DNA from: Mycobacterium sp. 852002-10029_SCH5224772
GTDB taxonomy: Bacteria > Actinomycetota > Actinomycetes > Mycobacteriales > Mycobacteriaceae
NCBI RefSeq assembly: GCF_001667315.1
Contig: NZ_LZHT01000094.1
Coordinates: forward strand, 1 to 64,000
DNA: 64,000 bases
Direction: 5' to 3'
The notes below the pieces were generated by a model that saw nothing but the letters and a program-made list of their open reading frames with translations, had not been told where the DNA came from and made no database searches. Shown here in pieces: positions 54,938 to 64,000 of this stretch. The position numbers and the translations under genes were made by a program. Each line of letters begins with the position of its first letter. The first letter of the stretch is position 1.

Positions 54938-57900
54938 TCAGGTCGTGACCAGTTGCTCCACTTGCTGGCCGCGCATCCGCTGGGAGATCACCGCGGTGAT
55001 GCCGTCGCCCTGCATGGTCACGCCGTAGAGCGCGTCGGCGACCTCCATCGTCGGCTTCTGGTGGGTGATGATGATGAGCTGCGAGCGCGCCCGCAGCAGC
55101 TCGAACAGCGAGATCAGCCGGCGCAGGTTGGTGTCGTCCAGGGCGGCCTCCACCTCGTCCATGATGTAGAACGGCGACGGGCGGGCCCGGAAGATCGCCA
55201 CCAGCATGGCCACCGCGGTCAGCGCCTTCTCGCCACCGGACAGCAGGGAGAGCCGGGTGACCTTCTTGCCCGGCGGGCGGGCCTCCACCTCGATGCCGGT
55301 GGTGAGCATGTCGCCCGGGTCGGTCAGCCGCAGCCGGCCCTCGCCGCCGGGGAACAGCACGGTGAAGACCTCGGTGAATTCGCGCTCCACGTCGGTGTAG
55401 GCCTCGCTGAACACCTGCAGGATGCGGGCGTCGACCTCGTCGACCACGCCGAGCAGGTCCTTGCGGGCGGCCTTGACGTCCTCGAGCTGGGTGGACAGGA
55501 AGTTGTAGCGCTCCTCGAGCGCGGCGAACTCCTCCAGCGCCAGCGGGTTGACCCGGCCCAGTTCGGCCAGTTCGCGCTCGGCCCGCTTGGCCCGGCGCTC
55601 CTGGGTGGCCCGGTCGTAGGGAATGGGCGCGGGCGCGAAGACCTGCTCGCCGCGCTCCTTGGCCTGCTCGTACTCGGCGATTTCGAGATCCGTCGGCGGC
55701 AGCTGATTCTCCGGTCCGTACTCGGCGACCAGATCGGCGGGCGCCATGCCGAACTGCTCGAGCACCATCTGCTCGAGCTGCTCGATCCGCATCGCCGCCT
55801 GGGCGTTGGCCACCTCGTCGCGGTGCAGCGAGTCGGTCAGCGCGGCCACCCGGGCGCTGAGCGCGTTCACCTCGTCGCGCACCGCCGCCATCGCCGTCGC
55901 GCGCTGCTGGCGCTCGGCGGCCAGCGCGTCGCGGATCGCCGACGCCGCCTCGACGACCCCGCTCAACCGCCGCGCCAGCAACCGGCCGGCGTCGGCCACC
56001 GCCGCCGCCACCGCGGCCGCGCGCAGTCGCGCCTCACGCGCCTGCTGGGCGCGCACCCGGGCTTCGCGTTCGGCGGCGGCCGCGCGGCGCAACGAATCCG
56101 CCCGCCCGCGCACGGCGTTCGCGCGCTCTTCGGCGGTGCGCACCGCGAGCCGGGCCTCCACCTCGACGCTGCGCGCGTTTTCGGTGGCGGCGGCGATCTG
56201 CTGACGGTTCACGGGTTCGTCGGCCGGCACCTGCCGGTTCTCCTGGGCGTTACGCAGCCGGGTTTCCAGTTCGGTGACTTCGGCGACGGTCTGGGTCCGG
56301 CCCGCTTCGAGCTCCTCGCGCTGCCGCAGCAGCCTGCTCCACTCGTCTTCGGACGTGCGGGCTTCCTGACCGAGCCGGCCGAGCTGTTCGTACATCCCCG
56401 AGATGGCGCTGTCGGATTCGTTGAGGGCGGCCAGCGCCTGTTCGGCGGAGTCCTGCCGGGCGGCCTGCTCGGTCAGCGCGCCGGAGAGCGCCGCGCTCAG
56501 CTGAGCCACCCGGGCCTCCGCGGCGGTCAGCTCGTCGCCGGCCTTGTCGATTTCGGAGGTCACTTCGAGCGTGGACAGCTTGCGATCGGAGCCGCCGCTC
56601 ACCCAGCCGGCGCCCACCAGGTCGCCGTCGAGGGTGACCGCGCGCAACCGGGGATACTCCGCCACCAGGGTCAGCGCCCGGTCCAGGTCGCCGACCACCG
56701 CCACGCCCGAGAGCATGGCCGTGATCGCCCCGCGCAGCCGCGCGGGGGCATCGATCAGGTCGAGCGCCCACAGCGCCCCCGCCGGGGCGGTCTGCGGGTC
56801 GGGGTGATCGGCGGGCCAGTCTCCGAGCACCAGCGCGGCGCGCCCGCCGTCGGCTTGTTTGAGCGCGGCGACCGCGGACCGGGCCGCGCCGAAGCTCTCG
56901 GCGGCCAGCGCGTCGGCCGCCGATCCCAAGACCGCGGCCAGCGCCGCTTCGTAGCCGGAGCGGACCTTAACCAGTTTGGCCATCGGACCCAAAAGCCCTG
57001 TGCCGGGATGGTTTTGGGTAAGCCAGGCGGCGCCGTCCTTGCGTTCGAGCCCGACGGCGAGCGCGTCGATGCGGGCCCGCAGCGACGCGACCTGGCGTTC
57101 GGCGTCCCGCTCGGCGGACTGCAGTTCGGCGACCCGCGCGTCGGCCAACCGCATTGCGGCCACGGTGCGTTCGTGGTGCTCGTCGAGGCCCATCTCGCCC
57201 TGATCGAGTTCACCGACGCGGCCCTGCACGGTTTCGAATTCGGCCTTGGCCTGCTGGGCGCGGGCGGCGGCCTGTTCAATGCGTTCGGACAGCCGCGCGA
57301 CGCTGTCGTCGATCGACTCGACGCGCGCCCGCATCGTCTCCACCTGACCGGCCAACCGCGCCAGGCCTTCACGCCGATCCGCCTCGGCACGCACCGCCGC
57401 CATGTGGGCCCGGTCGGCCTCGGCGGCTTCGCGCTCGCGTTCGGCCAACTCGGCGCGGGCGCCGTCGAGCCGGGTGCGCGCCGTGGCCAATTCCGCCAGC
57501 AGTCGCTGCTCGGCGACCGCGACCTGCTCGGCCTCGGCGTCCAACGCGTCGGGGTCGGTGTCGCTGGCCGCGACCGGCCCGACGTCGAGGTGCTGGGCCC
57601 GCTCGCTGGCGATGCGCACGGTGGCGGCCACCCGTTCGGCCAGCGCGGACAGCGCGAACCAGGTGTGTTGCACCGACTCGGCGCGACCGGAGAGCTCGCC
57701 CACGGCGGTTTCGTGTGCGGTCAGCTCCTCGGACGCGACGGCCAGCCGCGAAGCGGCCTCGTCGTGGTCGCGCCGCATGGCGGCCTCGGCCTCGAAGATG
57801 GCCTCGCGCTCGCCGTGGCGGTTGACCAGGTCGTCGGCGGCCAGCCGCAGCCGGGCGTCGCGCAGGTCGGCCTGGATGGTCTGGGCGCGACGGGCCACCT

Positions 57901-58528
57901 CGGCCTGGCGGCCCAGCGGTTTGAGCTGACGGCGCAGCTCGGTGGTCAGGTCGGACAGGCGGGCCAGGTTCGCCGACATCGCGTCCAGCTTGCGGAGGGC
58001 CTTTTCCTTGCGCTTGCGGTGCTTGAGCACACCGGCGGCCTCTTCGATGAACGCGCGGCGATCCTCGGGCCGCGATTGCAGGATCTCGTCGAGCTTGCCC
58101 TGTCCGACGATCACGTGCATCTCCCGGCCGATCCCGGAGTCGCTCAGCAGTTCCTGAACATCCATCAAACGGCAACTGCTGCCGTTGATTTCGTATTCGC
58201 TGGCGCCGTCGCGGAACATCCGCCGGGTGATCGAGACCTCGGAGTATTCGATGGGCAGCGCGTTGTCGGAATTGTCGATGGTGACCGTGACTTCGGCGCG
58301 GCCCAGCGGGGCGCGCGACGACGTCCCGGCGAAGATGACGTCCTCCATCTTGCCGCCGCGCAGGGTCTTGGCGCCCTGCTCCCCCATCACCCAGGCCAGG
58401 GCGTCGACGACGTTGGATTTGCCCGAACCGTTGGGCCCGACCACCGCGGTGATGCCCGGCTCGAAACGCAGAGTCGTCGGCGAGGCGAAGGACTTGAAGC
58501 CCTTCAGCGTCAGACTCTTGAGGTACAC
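54938..58528 (-). CDS. smc: chromosome segregation protein SMC
   Basis: 1196-residue condensin-type ATPase. N-terminal Walker [15 protein letters not shown] (about residues 32–45), long coiled coils (about 170–500 and 670–1020), a hinge between about 505 and 660, C-terminal signature [15 protein letters not shown] and Walker [12 protein letters not shown]. It starts at ATG 58528 ([15 protein letters not shown]). The coiled-coil codons produce long open frames on the opposite strand that are not genes. Confidence 0.97.
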   Translation of the reverse strand: MYLKSLTLKGFKSFASPTTLRFEPGITAVVGPNGSGKSNVVDALAWVMGEQGAKTLRGGKMEDVIFAGTSSRAPLGRAEVTVTIDNSDNALPIEYSEVSITRRMFRDGASEYEINGSSCRLMDVQELLSDSGIGREMHVIVGQGKLDEILQSRPEDRRAFIEEAAGVLKHRKRKEKALRKLDAMSANLARLSDLTTELRRQLKPLGRQAEVARRAQTIQADLRDARLRLAADDLVNRHGEREAIFEAEAAMRRDHDEAASRLAVASEELTAHETAVGELSGRAESVQHTWFALSALAERVAATVRIASERAQHLDVGPVAASDTDPDALDAEAEQVAVAEQRLLAELATARTRLDGARAELAEREREAAEADRAHMAAVRAEADRREGLARLAGQVETMRARVESIDDSVARLSERIEQAAARAQQAKAEFETVQGRVGELDQGEMGLDEHHERTVAAMRLADARVAELQSAERDAERQVASLRARIDALAVGLERKDGAAWLTQNHPGTGLLGPMAKLVKVRSGYEAALAAVLGSAADALAAESFGAARSAVAALKQADGGRAALVLGDWPADHPDPQTAPAGALWALDLIDAPARLRGAITAMLSGVAVVGDLDRALTLVAEYPRLRAVTLDGDLVGAGWVSGGSDRKLSTLEVTSEIDKAGDELTAAEARVAQLSAALSGALTEQAARQDSAEQALAALNESDSAISGMYEQLGRLGQEARTSEDEWSRLLRQREELEAGRTQTVAEVTELETRLRNAQENRQVPADEPVNRQQIAAATENARSVEVEARLAVRTAEERANAVRGRADSLRRAAAAEREARVRAQQAREARLRAAAVAAAVADAGRLLARRLSGVVEAASAIRDALAAERQQRATAMAAVRDEVNALSARVAALTDSLHRDEVANAQAAMRIEQLEQMVLEQFGMAPADLVAEYGPENQLPPTDLEIAEYEQAKERGEQVFAPAPIPYDRATQERRAKRAERELAELGRVNPLALEEFAALEERYNFLSTQLEDVKAARKDLLGVVDEVDARILQVFSEAYTDVEREFTEVFTVLFPGGEGRLRLTDPGDMLTTGIEVEARPPGKKVTRLSLLSGGEKALTAVAMLVAIFRARPSPFYIMDEVEAALDDTNLRRLISLFELLRARSQLIIITHQKPTMEVADALYGVTMQGDGITAVISQRMRGQQVEQLVTT

Positions 58529-58768
58529 GGCGAGCCAGACTACCGCTCAAACCGCCCGGGGCAGGCTCACCGAGGGGTGTCGGCCGGCCCGAAATATGCC
58601 GGCGGTTTCGCCGGGCGGCGCACTGGTCACAGTGGTCACATCAGCCACGAGGACGCGGCGGATTGCCCCTTCTGAAACGTGCTAGCGGCCGGCGCCAGCA
58701 CGTTGGCGCGTCGAACATGGGAGACCTCCCCGGTGTGGCTGTGGCTGGTGTGACGCGCCCGAGCCGCG

Positions 58769-59062
58769 TCACCGCTCGACGAACCCCTCGAAACGCTCCC
58801 GGGGCGGCGACCAGTCGGCGACGACCCTGTCGACGCGCCCGGGCTGGGCGGGCCACGACGTGCCGCCTTGCAGCAGGTCCAGCAGTTTTTCGCCGGCCTC
58901 GCGTGGCCCCTGGGCGACCACCAGCACGGAGCCGTCGGCCTGGTTGGCGGCGTATCCGGTGAGGCCGAGCTCCAGCGCCCGGCAGCGCGTCCACCAGCGG
59001 AAACCGACCCCCTGGACGTTGCCGTGTACCCGGGCGGTCAGCCGGGCGTCAGGCTCCGACAT
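58769..59062 (-). CDS. acyP: acylphosphatase
   Basis: 97-residue enzyme hydrolysing carboxyl-phosphate bonds. The family signature GNVQGVGFRWWTR (catalytic Arg) and the Asn-containing GYAANQADGSVLVVAQG are present. ATG 59062 lies inside the 3' end of the OsmC gene (14-nt overlap), so the two are coupled. Matches Rv2922A. Confidence 0.94.
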   Translation of the reverse strand: MSEPDARLTARVHGNVQGVGFRWWTRCRALELGLTGYAANQADGSVLVVAQGPREAGEKLLDLLQGGTSWPAQPGRVDRVVADWSPPRERFEGFVER

Positions 59063-59474
59063 CGGTGGCCCCGGAAGTGATCTCGAAGTTGACCGTGGTG
59101 CCGGACTTCAGGGTGCGCCCGACCGTGCACACCTGGTCGACGGCCCGGTTGACCACGACCAGCAGGCGCTCCTTCTCGTCGGGGGTCAACGCCGAGAGGT
59201 CCAGCTCCAGCGTCTCCTCGAGCAGCGGATAACGTTCCTGCTCGCGGTCGGCGGCGCCGGACACCTTGATGACCGCCTTGTAGTCGTCGCCGAGCCGGCG
59301 GGCCAGCGGCATATCGCTGGACATCCCGCTGCAGGCCGCGAGCGCGATCTTGAGCAGCTCGCCGGGCGTGAACACGCCGTCGACGTCCTCGGAGCCGACG
59401 AGCACCTGCGCTCCCCGCGAGCTGTATCCCGTGTAGCGGCGAGTTCCGGTGCGTTCCACCCATAGTTCGGCCAT
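59049..59474 (-). CDS. OsmC/Ohr-family peroxiredoxin-like protein
   Basis: 141 residues with both redox cysteines: LAACSGMSSD (about residue 48) and VDQVCTVGRTLKSG (about 115). The fold reduces organic hydroperoxides using dihydrolipoyl or other thiols. Corresponds to Rv2923c. Divergent from the PIG-L gene (52-bp gap). Confidence 0.9.
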   Translation of the reverse strand: MAELWVERTGTRRYTGYSSRGAQVLVGSEDVDGVFTPGELLKIALAACSGMSSDMPLARRLGDDYKAVIKVSGAADREQERYPLLEETLELDLSALTPDEKERLLVVVNRAVDQVCTVGRTLKSGTTVNFEITSGATDVGA

Positions 59475-59513
59475 GGCTCATTTCTACCGGGCACCCGTGT
59501 CGTGACACGCGGG

Positions 59514-59519
59514 CATACT
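59514..59519 (+). promoter_or_regulatory. candidate -10 element of the PIG-L gene (leaderless)
   Basis: CATACT, one base from TANNNT, ends 7 nt before ATG 59527. No ribosome-binding site is seen, so a leaderless transcript is suggested. Confidence 0.35.
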
Positions 59520-59526
59520 GCTTGGC

Positions 59527-60303
59527 ATGGCCACCGTCGTCGCGTTCCACGCCCACCCGGACGACGAGGCCGTCCTCACCGGCGGCACCCTCGCGCGCGC
59601 GGCGGCGGCCGGACACCGCGTCGTCGTGGTCACCGCGACCGACGGGCGGGTCCACAACGAGGACGACAACCGGTTGGGCGAATTACGTTCGAGCGCAAGT
59701 ATTCTCGGAGCGCAGCGGGTGGAGTGTCTCGGCTACGCCGATAGCGGTTATGGCCCCCTGTTCTACCCGGATCCACCCGGGCGCACCCGATTCGGGCGGG
59801 CGGATCTCGACGAGGCGGCGGGGCGGCTGGCCACCATCCTTCGCGACGAGGACGCCGATCTGCTGCTCAGCTATCAGCCCAACGGCGGCTACGGCCACCG
59901 TGATCATGTGCAGGTGCATCACGTCGGCAAGCGCGCCGCCGAACTCGCCGCGATCCCCCGGGTGCTCGAGGTGACGATGCCACGCGAAATGCTGCTTCGT
60001 GTCAGCGATCTCGCGCACCTGTTGCGGCTTCCCGGACCGTACGAACGTGACATCGTCCGCGGCGCGTACGCTCCACGCGCGACAATCACCCACCGGGTCA
60101 ACGTCTTTCGCTTCGCACGCCAGAAGCGAGACGCTTTTGCCGCCCACCGTTCCCAGATCGGCAGTTCCGGTCCGGCCGCGCGCGCGTACGGGCTGCTGCT
60201 GCGGTTGCCGCCCCAGGTGTTCGGCGCGCTGTTCAGCCACGAGTGGTTCGTGGACCCGGCGTTGCCCACCGGGACCCGGCGCCGCCGCGACATCTTCGAG
60301 TGA
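59527..60303 (+). CDS. PIG-L/LmbE-family zinc deacetylase
   Basis: 258-residue N-acetylglucosaminyl deacetylase-like enzyme. Zinc motif HAHPDDEAVLTGG (residues 8–20) and the second site GGYGHRDHVQVHH (about residues 120–132) are complete. The MshB/Mca relatives make and use mycothiol, but those are separate genes; the substrate here is unknown. Leaderless-type start. Convergent with fpg. Confidence 0.88.
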   Translation: MATVVAFHAHPDDEAVLTGGTLARAAAAGHRVVVVTATDGRVHNEDDNRLGELRSSASILGAQRVECLGYADSGYGPLFYPDPPGRTRFGRADLDEAAGRLATILRDEDADLLLSYQPNGGYGHRDHVQVHHVGKRAAELAAIPRVLEVTMPREMLLRVSDLAHLLRLPGPYERDIVRGAYAPRATITHRVNVFRFARQKRDAFAAHRSQIGSSGPAARAYGLLLRLPPQVFGALFSHEWFVDPALPTGTRRRRDIFE

Positions 60304-60324
60304 TCCCGCGTCGCCGAAGGCCGC

Positions 60325-61173
60325 TCAACCTCGCGGACGCGGCTGACATTTCGGGCAATAGAACGACGAGCGGTTCATGAACTTCTCCCTGCGCATCACC
60401 GCGCCACAGCGGCGGCAGCTTTCGCCTTCGCGGCCGTAGGCGTCCAGTGAGCGGTCGAAGTACCCGGATTCGCCGTTGACGTTGACGTACAGCGAATCGA
60501 ACGAGGTCCCGCCCTTGGCCAGCGCATCGCGCATCACGTCGGCCGCCGCGTCCAGCACGGCGGTCAACGTCGCGCGGCTCAGCGTGTCGGCGATCCGCGC
60601 CCCGTGCACCTTGGCCCGCCACAGCGCCTCGTCGGCGTAGATGTTGCCGATGCCCGACACCACCTGCTGATCGAGCAGCTGCCGCTTGATCTCGGAGTGC
60701 TTGCGCCGCAACACTTTCACCACCGCTTCGGCATCGAACCGGGGATCCAGCGGGTCCCGCGCCAGGTGCGCGACGGGCTCGGGCACCACGCTGCCGTCCA
60801 CCTCGACCAGGTCGGCGAGCATCCACCCGCCGAAGGTGCGTTGGTCGGCGAAGCTCAGCACGGTCCCGTCGTCGAGCAGTGCGGAGATCCGCACATGGTC
60901 GGCGCGCGGCACCGTACCGAGCAGCATCTGCCCGCTCATGCCGAGGTGGACGACGAGCGCCGCGTCGCTGTCCAGCAGCAGCCACAGGTACTTGCCGCGC
61001 CGGTCGGTGCCGGTGATCCGATCATCCATCAGCCGCGCGGTGAGGTCCGCGGGCCCCGCCTCGTGGCGGCGCACCGCGCGCGGGTGATGCACCCGGACGG
61101 CCGTGATCGTCTTGCCGACGACGTGGGCGTGCAAGCCGCGGCGCACCACCTCGACTTCGGGCAGTTCGGGCAT
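60325..61173 (-). CDS. fpg: formamidopyrimidine-DNA glycosylase
   Basis: 282-residue base-excision repair enzyme removing 8-oxoguanine and formamidopyrimidines. The catalytic N-terminal Pro2-Glu3 ([14 protein letters not shown]), HLGMSGQ and the C-terminal zinc finger CRRCGA ... YCPKCQ (CxxC-x16-CxxC) are present. Lies 15 nt downstream of rnc, the conserved rnc-fpg order. Confidence 0.96.
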   Translation of the reverse strand: MPELPEVEVVRRGLHAHVVGKTITAVRVHHPRAVRRHEAGPADLTARLMDDRITGTDRRGKYLWLLLDSDAALVVHLGMSGQMLLGTVPRADHVRISALLDDGTVLSFADQRTFGGWMLADLVEVDGSVVPEPVAHLARDPLDPRFDAEAVVKVLRRKHSEIKRQLLDQQVVSGIGNIYADEALWRAKVHGARIADTLSRATLTAVLDAAADVMRDALAKGGTSFDSLYVNVNGESGYFDRSLDAYGREGESCRRCGAVMRREKFMNRSSFYCPKCQPRPRG

Positions 61174-61188
61174 TTAGACGGGCACCAT

Positions 61189-61902
61189 CTAGATGGACGT
61201 CGTCCCCGCGGTGTCCAGCGCTTCCAGCGCTTTCCAGGTCGCCGCCGCGGCCTTCTGCTCGGCTTCCTTCTTGGATCGGCCCACGCCCGAGCCGTATTCG
61301 ATGTCCGCCACCACGACCACCGCGGTGAACTCCTTGTCGTGATCGGGGCCGGTGGAGGTGACGATGTAGGACGGCGCGCCCATGCTGCGGGCCGCGGTCA
61401 GCTCCTGCAGGCTGGTCTTCCAGTCCAGCCCGGCCCCCAGCGTCGGCGCGGCGTCCAGCAGCGGGCCGAACAGCCTCAGAATCACCTCGCGCGCCACGTC
61501 GATCCCGTGCGCGAGGTAGATCGCGCCCAGTAGCGATTCCATGCCGTCGGCCAGGATGCTCGACTTGTCCGCGCCACCCGTGTTCGCCTCCCCGCGCCCC
61601 AGCAACAGGTGCGCCCCGAGGCCGCCCTCGCACAGCTTTCGCCCGACGCCGGCCAGCGCGTGGGTGTTGACGACGCTGGCCCGCAGCTTGGCCAGGTCCC
61701 CCTCGCTGCGGTCCGGATGGCGGTGGTAGAGCTCGTCGGTGACGGTCAGGCCCAGCACGGCGTCGCCAAGAAATTCCAGCCGCTCGTTGGTCGGCAGCCC
61801 GCCGTGTTCGTAGGCGTAGCTGCGATGCGTCAGTGCCAGGGACAGCAGTTCGTCGGGCAGCTCAACCCCGAGGGCGTCGAGCAGAGCCTGCCGAGAACTC
61901 AC
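61189..61902 (-). CDS. rnc: ribonuclease III
   Basis: 237-residue double-stranded-RNA nuclease. The catalytic signature [13 protein letters not shown] (about residues 41–53) and [19 protein letters not shown] are present; the C-terminal double-stranded-RNA-binding domain ends [22 protein letters not shown] 61902 overlaps the YceD stop in GTGA, so the pair is coupled. Confidence 0.96.
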   Translation of the reverse strand: MSSRQALLDALGVELPDELLSLALTHRSYAYEHGGLPTNERLEFLGDAVLGLTVTDELYHRHPDRSEGDLAKLRASVVNTHALAGVGRKLCEGGLGAHLLLGRGEANTGGADKSSILADGMESLLGAIYLAHGIDVAREVILRLFGPLLDAAPTLGAGLDWKTSLQELTAARSMGAPSYIVTSTGPDHDKEFTAVVVVADIEYGSGVGRSKKEAEQKAAAATWKALEALDTAGTTSI

Positions 61903-62498
61903 CGCTCACCCCGCGACTCGTCCGCCTCGGGCGTGACCATGCCCGCCAGCTTGGCCCACCGCGGGTCGATGCGGTCGTGCTGATGGCCGGGCTCGGCGGC
62001 CAGCGCGACCCCGCATTCGGGGCACAGGCCCGGGCAATCCGGCGTGCACACGGGCGAGAACGGGAGTTCCAGCCCCACCGCGTCGACGATGGACTGCTCG
62101 AGGTCGATGGTGTCGTCCACGATATGGCCGACCTCGTCTTTCTCGGTGGTCGCCTCGGTAGTGCTGTCCGGGTAGGCGAACAGTTCGGTCAGCCGCACTT
62201 GCACCCGGCCGTCGACCGGGGTCAGGCACCGCGCACATTCGCCGGCGGTGGGCGCGGTCACCGTCCCGGTCACCAGCACGCCCTCGGACACCGACTGAAC
62301 CTGAAGGTCCAGCTCCAGGGGGGCGCCGGCCTCGATCGCGATCATGTCCAGGCCGATGCGCGCGTGGCTGGGCACGGTTTTCCGCAGGGTCACCATCGCG
62401 CCGGGGCGCCGCCCCAGCCGGGTGATGTCGAACGTCAGCGGCCCGGATAGCCGTGGCCCTGCGCCGCGAGTCGACGATCTGCTGTGCTGGCGCGTCAT
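61899..62498 (-). CDS. YceD/DUF177 protein (Rv2926c-like)
   Basis: 199-residue YceD-family protein with the cysteine motifs ECARCLTP (about 109–116) and [13 protein letters not shown] (about 157–169). In many bacteria it precedes rpmF; here rnc follows instead, as in M. tuberculosis. ATG 62498 ([12 protein letters not shown]); the frame is open upstream. A ribosome-assembly or rRNA-linked role is suggested for the family. Confidence 0.87.
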   Translation of the reverse strand: MTRQHSRSSTRGAGPRLSGPLTFDITRLGRRPGAMVTLRKTVPSHARIGLDMIAIEAGAPLELDLQVQSVSEGVLVTGTVTAPTAGECARCLTPVDGRVQVRLTELFAYPDSTTEATTEKDEVGHIVDDTIDLEQSIVDAVGLELPFSPVCTPDCPGLCPECGVALAAEPGHQHDRIDPRWAKLAGMVTPEADESRGER

Positions 62499-62569
62499 AT
62501 CGGAAATCCTACGGCGCCGGCCGCACAATTCCAGCGCGCTCGCCCGCCGGGTGAACCGGCCGCGAAACG

Positions 62570-63307
62570 CTAGCGCACGGCGTAGTCGTGCGTCCCGGCC
62601 GCGGTCCGCAGTTGGTGGCGGCCACGCCCCACCGAGCGAAGGGTGCCGTTGAGGAATTCCTCGAACTCGGCGAGCTTGTTGTCGACGTAGATGTCGCATT
62701 CGCCCCGCAACCGGTCGGCCTCGGCGTGCGCCGAGTCGATGAGCCGGGTCGCCTCGGCGTTGGCGGCCTCCACCACGCTGTTCTGCGATACCAGGCGCTG
62801 CTGTTCTTTGATGCCCTCTTGCACGGCCTTCTCGTAGGAGATGTTGCCGTTTTCGAGCAGCCGGTCGGCTTCGGCCTGGGCGCGACCGACGCTGGCCTCG
62901 TACTCGCGTTTGGCCGCGGTGGCGATGCGAACCGACTCCTCGCGGGCCTCGCCGACCATGCGTTCGCTGTGCTGGCGCGCTTCGCCCACCATGCGGTCGG
63001 CCTGCGCCTTCGCGTCGGACAGCACCCGGTCCGCCTCCGCACGCGCGTGGTTGAGCATCGCCTCGGACTCGGTGGTCGCCGAGGAAACCATGGACTCGGA
63101 GTGCGTCTTGGCGTCGGACAGCATGGAATCGCGCGCGTCCAGCACGTCCTGGGCGTCGTCCAGTTCGCCCGGAATGGCGTCCTTGATGTCGTCGATCAGC
63201 TCCAGCACGTCGCCGCGGGGCACCACGCAGCCGGCCGTCATCGGGACGCCGCGGGCTTCTTCGACGATGGCGCTCAATTCATCCAGCGCTTCAAACACTC
63301 GATACAC
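62570..63307 (-). CDS. sepIVA: DivIVA-domain septation protein SepIVA (Rv2927c-like)
   Basis: 245-residue coiled-coil protein. The DivIVA-like start VYRVFEALDELSAIVEEARGVPM precedes a long heptad region (about 60–200) rich in ADRMVGEAR repeats. M. smegmatis SepIVA (ortholog of Rv2927c) is needed for septation and polar growth. Start is GTG 63307 with GGAGGG at 7 nt. Divergent from the permease gene. Confidence 0.92.
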   Translation of the reverse strand: MYRVFEALDELSAIVEEARGVPMTAGCVVPRGDVLELIDDIKDAIPGELDDAQDVLDARDSMLSDAKTHSESMVSSATTESEAMLNHARAEADRVLSDAKAQADRMVGEARQHSERMVGEAREESVRIATAAKREYEASVGRAQAEADRLLENGNISYEKAVQEGIKEQQRLVSQNSVVEAANAEATRLIDSAHAEADRLRGECDIYVDNKLAEFEEFLNGTLRSVGRGRHQLRTAAGTHDYAVR

Positions 63308-63637
63308 GGCCGTACCCTCCTGGCGTCTGCAAAACTCCTGTTGTTACCAGTGTGCCTGGTGTTGTCTCTGTGACAGCGGTGGCGACACCGGTGTGTCGGG
63401 TATTTGCCCGTTCCCGGCGCCCTAAACGCCTGGACGCGCCGGGCCCCGCCGCCGCGGCGTTTGCCCAGGTGTGGGTTTTGCGTCGACGCACCCGGGCCCG
63501 GCTGTTTGCCAGCGATTCTAGGGTGGGAGAAGCCGCCGCACCATCGCGGCCCGCGCCAAAATACCCCCAAGGGGTATACTCCGACGCGCCGGAACGGACA
63601 CACCTCGCGCCAGCGGCTCACCGCAGGAGGTTCAGTG
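63308..63637. other. divergent intergenic region sepIVA / permease
   Basis: 330 bp holding the sepIVA promoter region at the left and, at the right, the permease promoter with its CsoR-like operator and the AGGAGG (63625–63630) of the permease gene. Small frames inside it lack family features. Confidence 0.5.
63561..63580 (+). promoter_or_regulatory. CsoR/CstR-type operator overlapping the permease -10 (TATACT)
   Basis: ATACCCC (63561–63567) and GGGGTAT (63571–63577) are a perfect inverted repeat with a 3-nt CAA centre, like operators of CsoR-family copper or persulfide sensors. TATACT at 63575–63580 is a canonical -10 that shares three bases with the right arm, so repressor binding would block polymerase. 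No -35 match was found. Confidence 0.65.
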
Positions 63638-64000
63638 ATGACGGTGCTATCGGCGATCGGGCACGCCCTGACGCTTGCCGGATCGATGACCTGGGAAATT
63701 CTGTGGGCGCTGATCGTGGGCTTTGCCCTCTCGGCGGTGGTGCAGGCCGTCGTGCGGCGCTCGACGATCGTGGCCCTGATGGGTGACGATCGCCCGCGCA
63801 CCCTGGCGGTGTCCGCCGGGCTGGGGGCGGCGTCGTCGTCGTGCTCGTACGCCGCGGTGGCGTTGGCGCGATCGCTGTTCCGCAAGGGCGCCGACTTCAC
63901 CGCCGCGATGGCGTTCGAGATCGGGTCCACCAACTTCGTGGTGGAGTTGGGCATCATCCTGGCGCTGCTGATGGGCTGGCAGTTCACCGCCGCAGAGTTC
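63638..64000 (+). CDS. permease (ArsP/DUF318-like), 5' part only
   Basis: Open to the right edge, 121 codons visible. The first 60 residues include one transmembrane helix (MTWEILWALIVGFALSAVVQAVV); the second is GLGAASSSCSYAAVALARSLFRKGADF, resembling the Ser/Cys block of UPF0718/ArsP-type permeases, followed by FEIGSTNFVVELGIILALLMGW. ATG 63638 follows AGGAGG; GTG 63635 is in frame. A CsoR-like operator upstream suggests metal- or sulfide-induced expression. C-terminus not seen. Confidence 0.75.
   Translation, partial: MTVLSAIGHALTLAGSMTWEILWALIVGFALSAVVQAVVRRSTIVALMGDDRPRTLAVSAGLGAASSSCSYAAVALARSLFRKGADFTAAMAFEIGSTNFVVELGIILALLMGWQFTAAEF

Noticed and set aside
54953-58675. 1240-codon open frame on the plus strand opposite smc
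   Set aside because: It mirrors the coiled-coil codons of smc in GC-rich DNA; the translation is Gly/Arg/Leu/Val-rich with no domain, and no ribosome-binding site.

Overview
The window is high-GC (by eye well above 60%), densely coded DNA from a slow-growing Mycobacterium. Gene order and protein sequence follow the M. tuberculosis Rv2880c–Rv2927c block (rlmN, cdsA, frr, pyrH ... smc, acyP, fpg, rnc, sepIVA). A MIRU-type repeat, an MPT63-family secreted protein and a lactate 2-monooxygenase-type enzyme point to the M. avium complex or a close relative. The species call is an inference. Ortholog names come from recalled family and gene-order knowledge; no search was run.

Layout. (1) 1–3448: translation/envelope operon pyrH-frr-cdsA-rlmN on the minus strand, with a 3-copy 50–53 bp MIRU-like tandem repeat carrying the frr ribosome-binding site; rlmN runs off the left edge. 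(2) 3777–15733: a CsbD-like stress protein and an atypical OmpR-type regulator (Rv2884-like), then about 11 kb of accessory genes where M. tuberculosis H37Rv has IS1539. These are a PlsC-like acyltransferase, an MPT63-like secreted protein, an SDR, a propeller-like lipoprotein, a three-gene redox operon built round a cytochrome b/sulfite-oxidase fusion, a membrane-tethered Hsp70-like protein with a TYPTT repeat tail, and a ChaB–phosphatidylserine decarboxylase pair. (3) 15858–21357: marR, amiC, tsf-rpsB, an M23 peptidase and xerC. (4) 21390–29824: an FMN lactate-monooxygenase-like enzyme, siderophore-interacting protein, dprA-comM-yraN, fdhD-fdhF. (5) 29901–37686: epimerase, GAF-ANTAR regulator, DUF2469, rnhB, lepB, rplS, lppW, trmD-rimM-khpA-rpsP. 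(6) 37847–46080: NTF2-like and AhpD-like proteins, a D,D-carboxypeptidase, TetR plus amidohydrolase, a second amidohydrolase, ffh and an alpha/beta hydrolase; no pknI is present. (7) 46188–58528: SF2 helicase, DUF6188, VOC protein, nitrogen operon amt-glnB-glnD, and the SRP/chromosome genes ftsY and smc. (8) 58769–64000: acyP-osmC, PIG-L deacetylase, fpg-rnc-yceD, sepIVA and the start of a permease behind a CsoR-like operator.

The backbone is mainly housekeeping: translation (frr, tsf, rpsB, rplS, rpsP, trmD, rimM), protein export (ffh, ftsY, lepB), chromosome handling (smc, xerC, dprA, comM, rnhB, fpg) and nitrogen control. Novelty lies in the accessory segment (membrane molybdo-cytochrome operon, Hsp70-like membrane protein) and in non-coding structure: the MIRU repeat, a palindrome centred on the tsf stop codon, a MarR palindrome on a start codon, and a CsoR-like box on the permease promoter. 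No tRNA, rRNA, CRISPR, transposase or prophage gene was seen.
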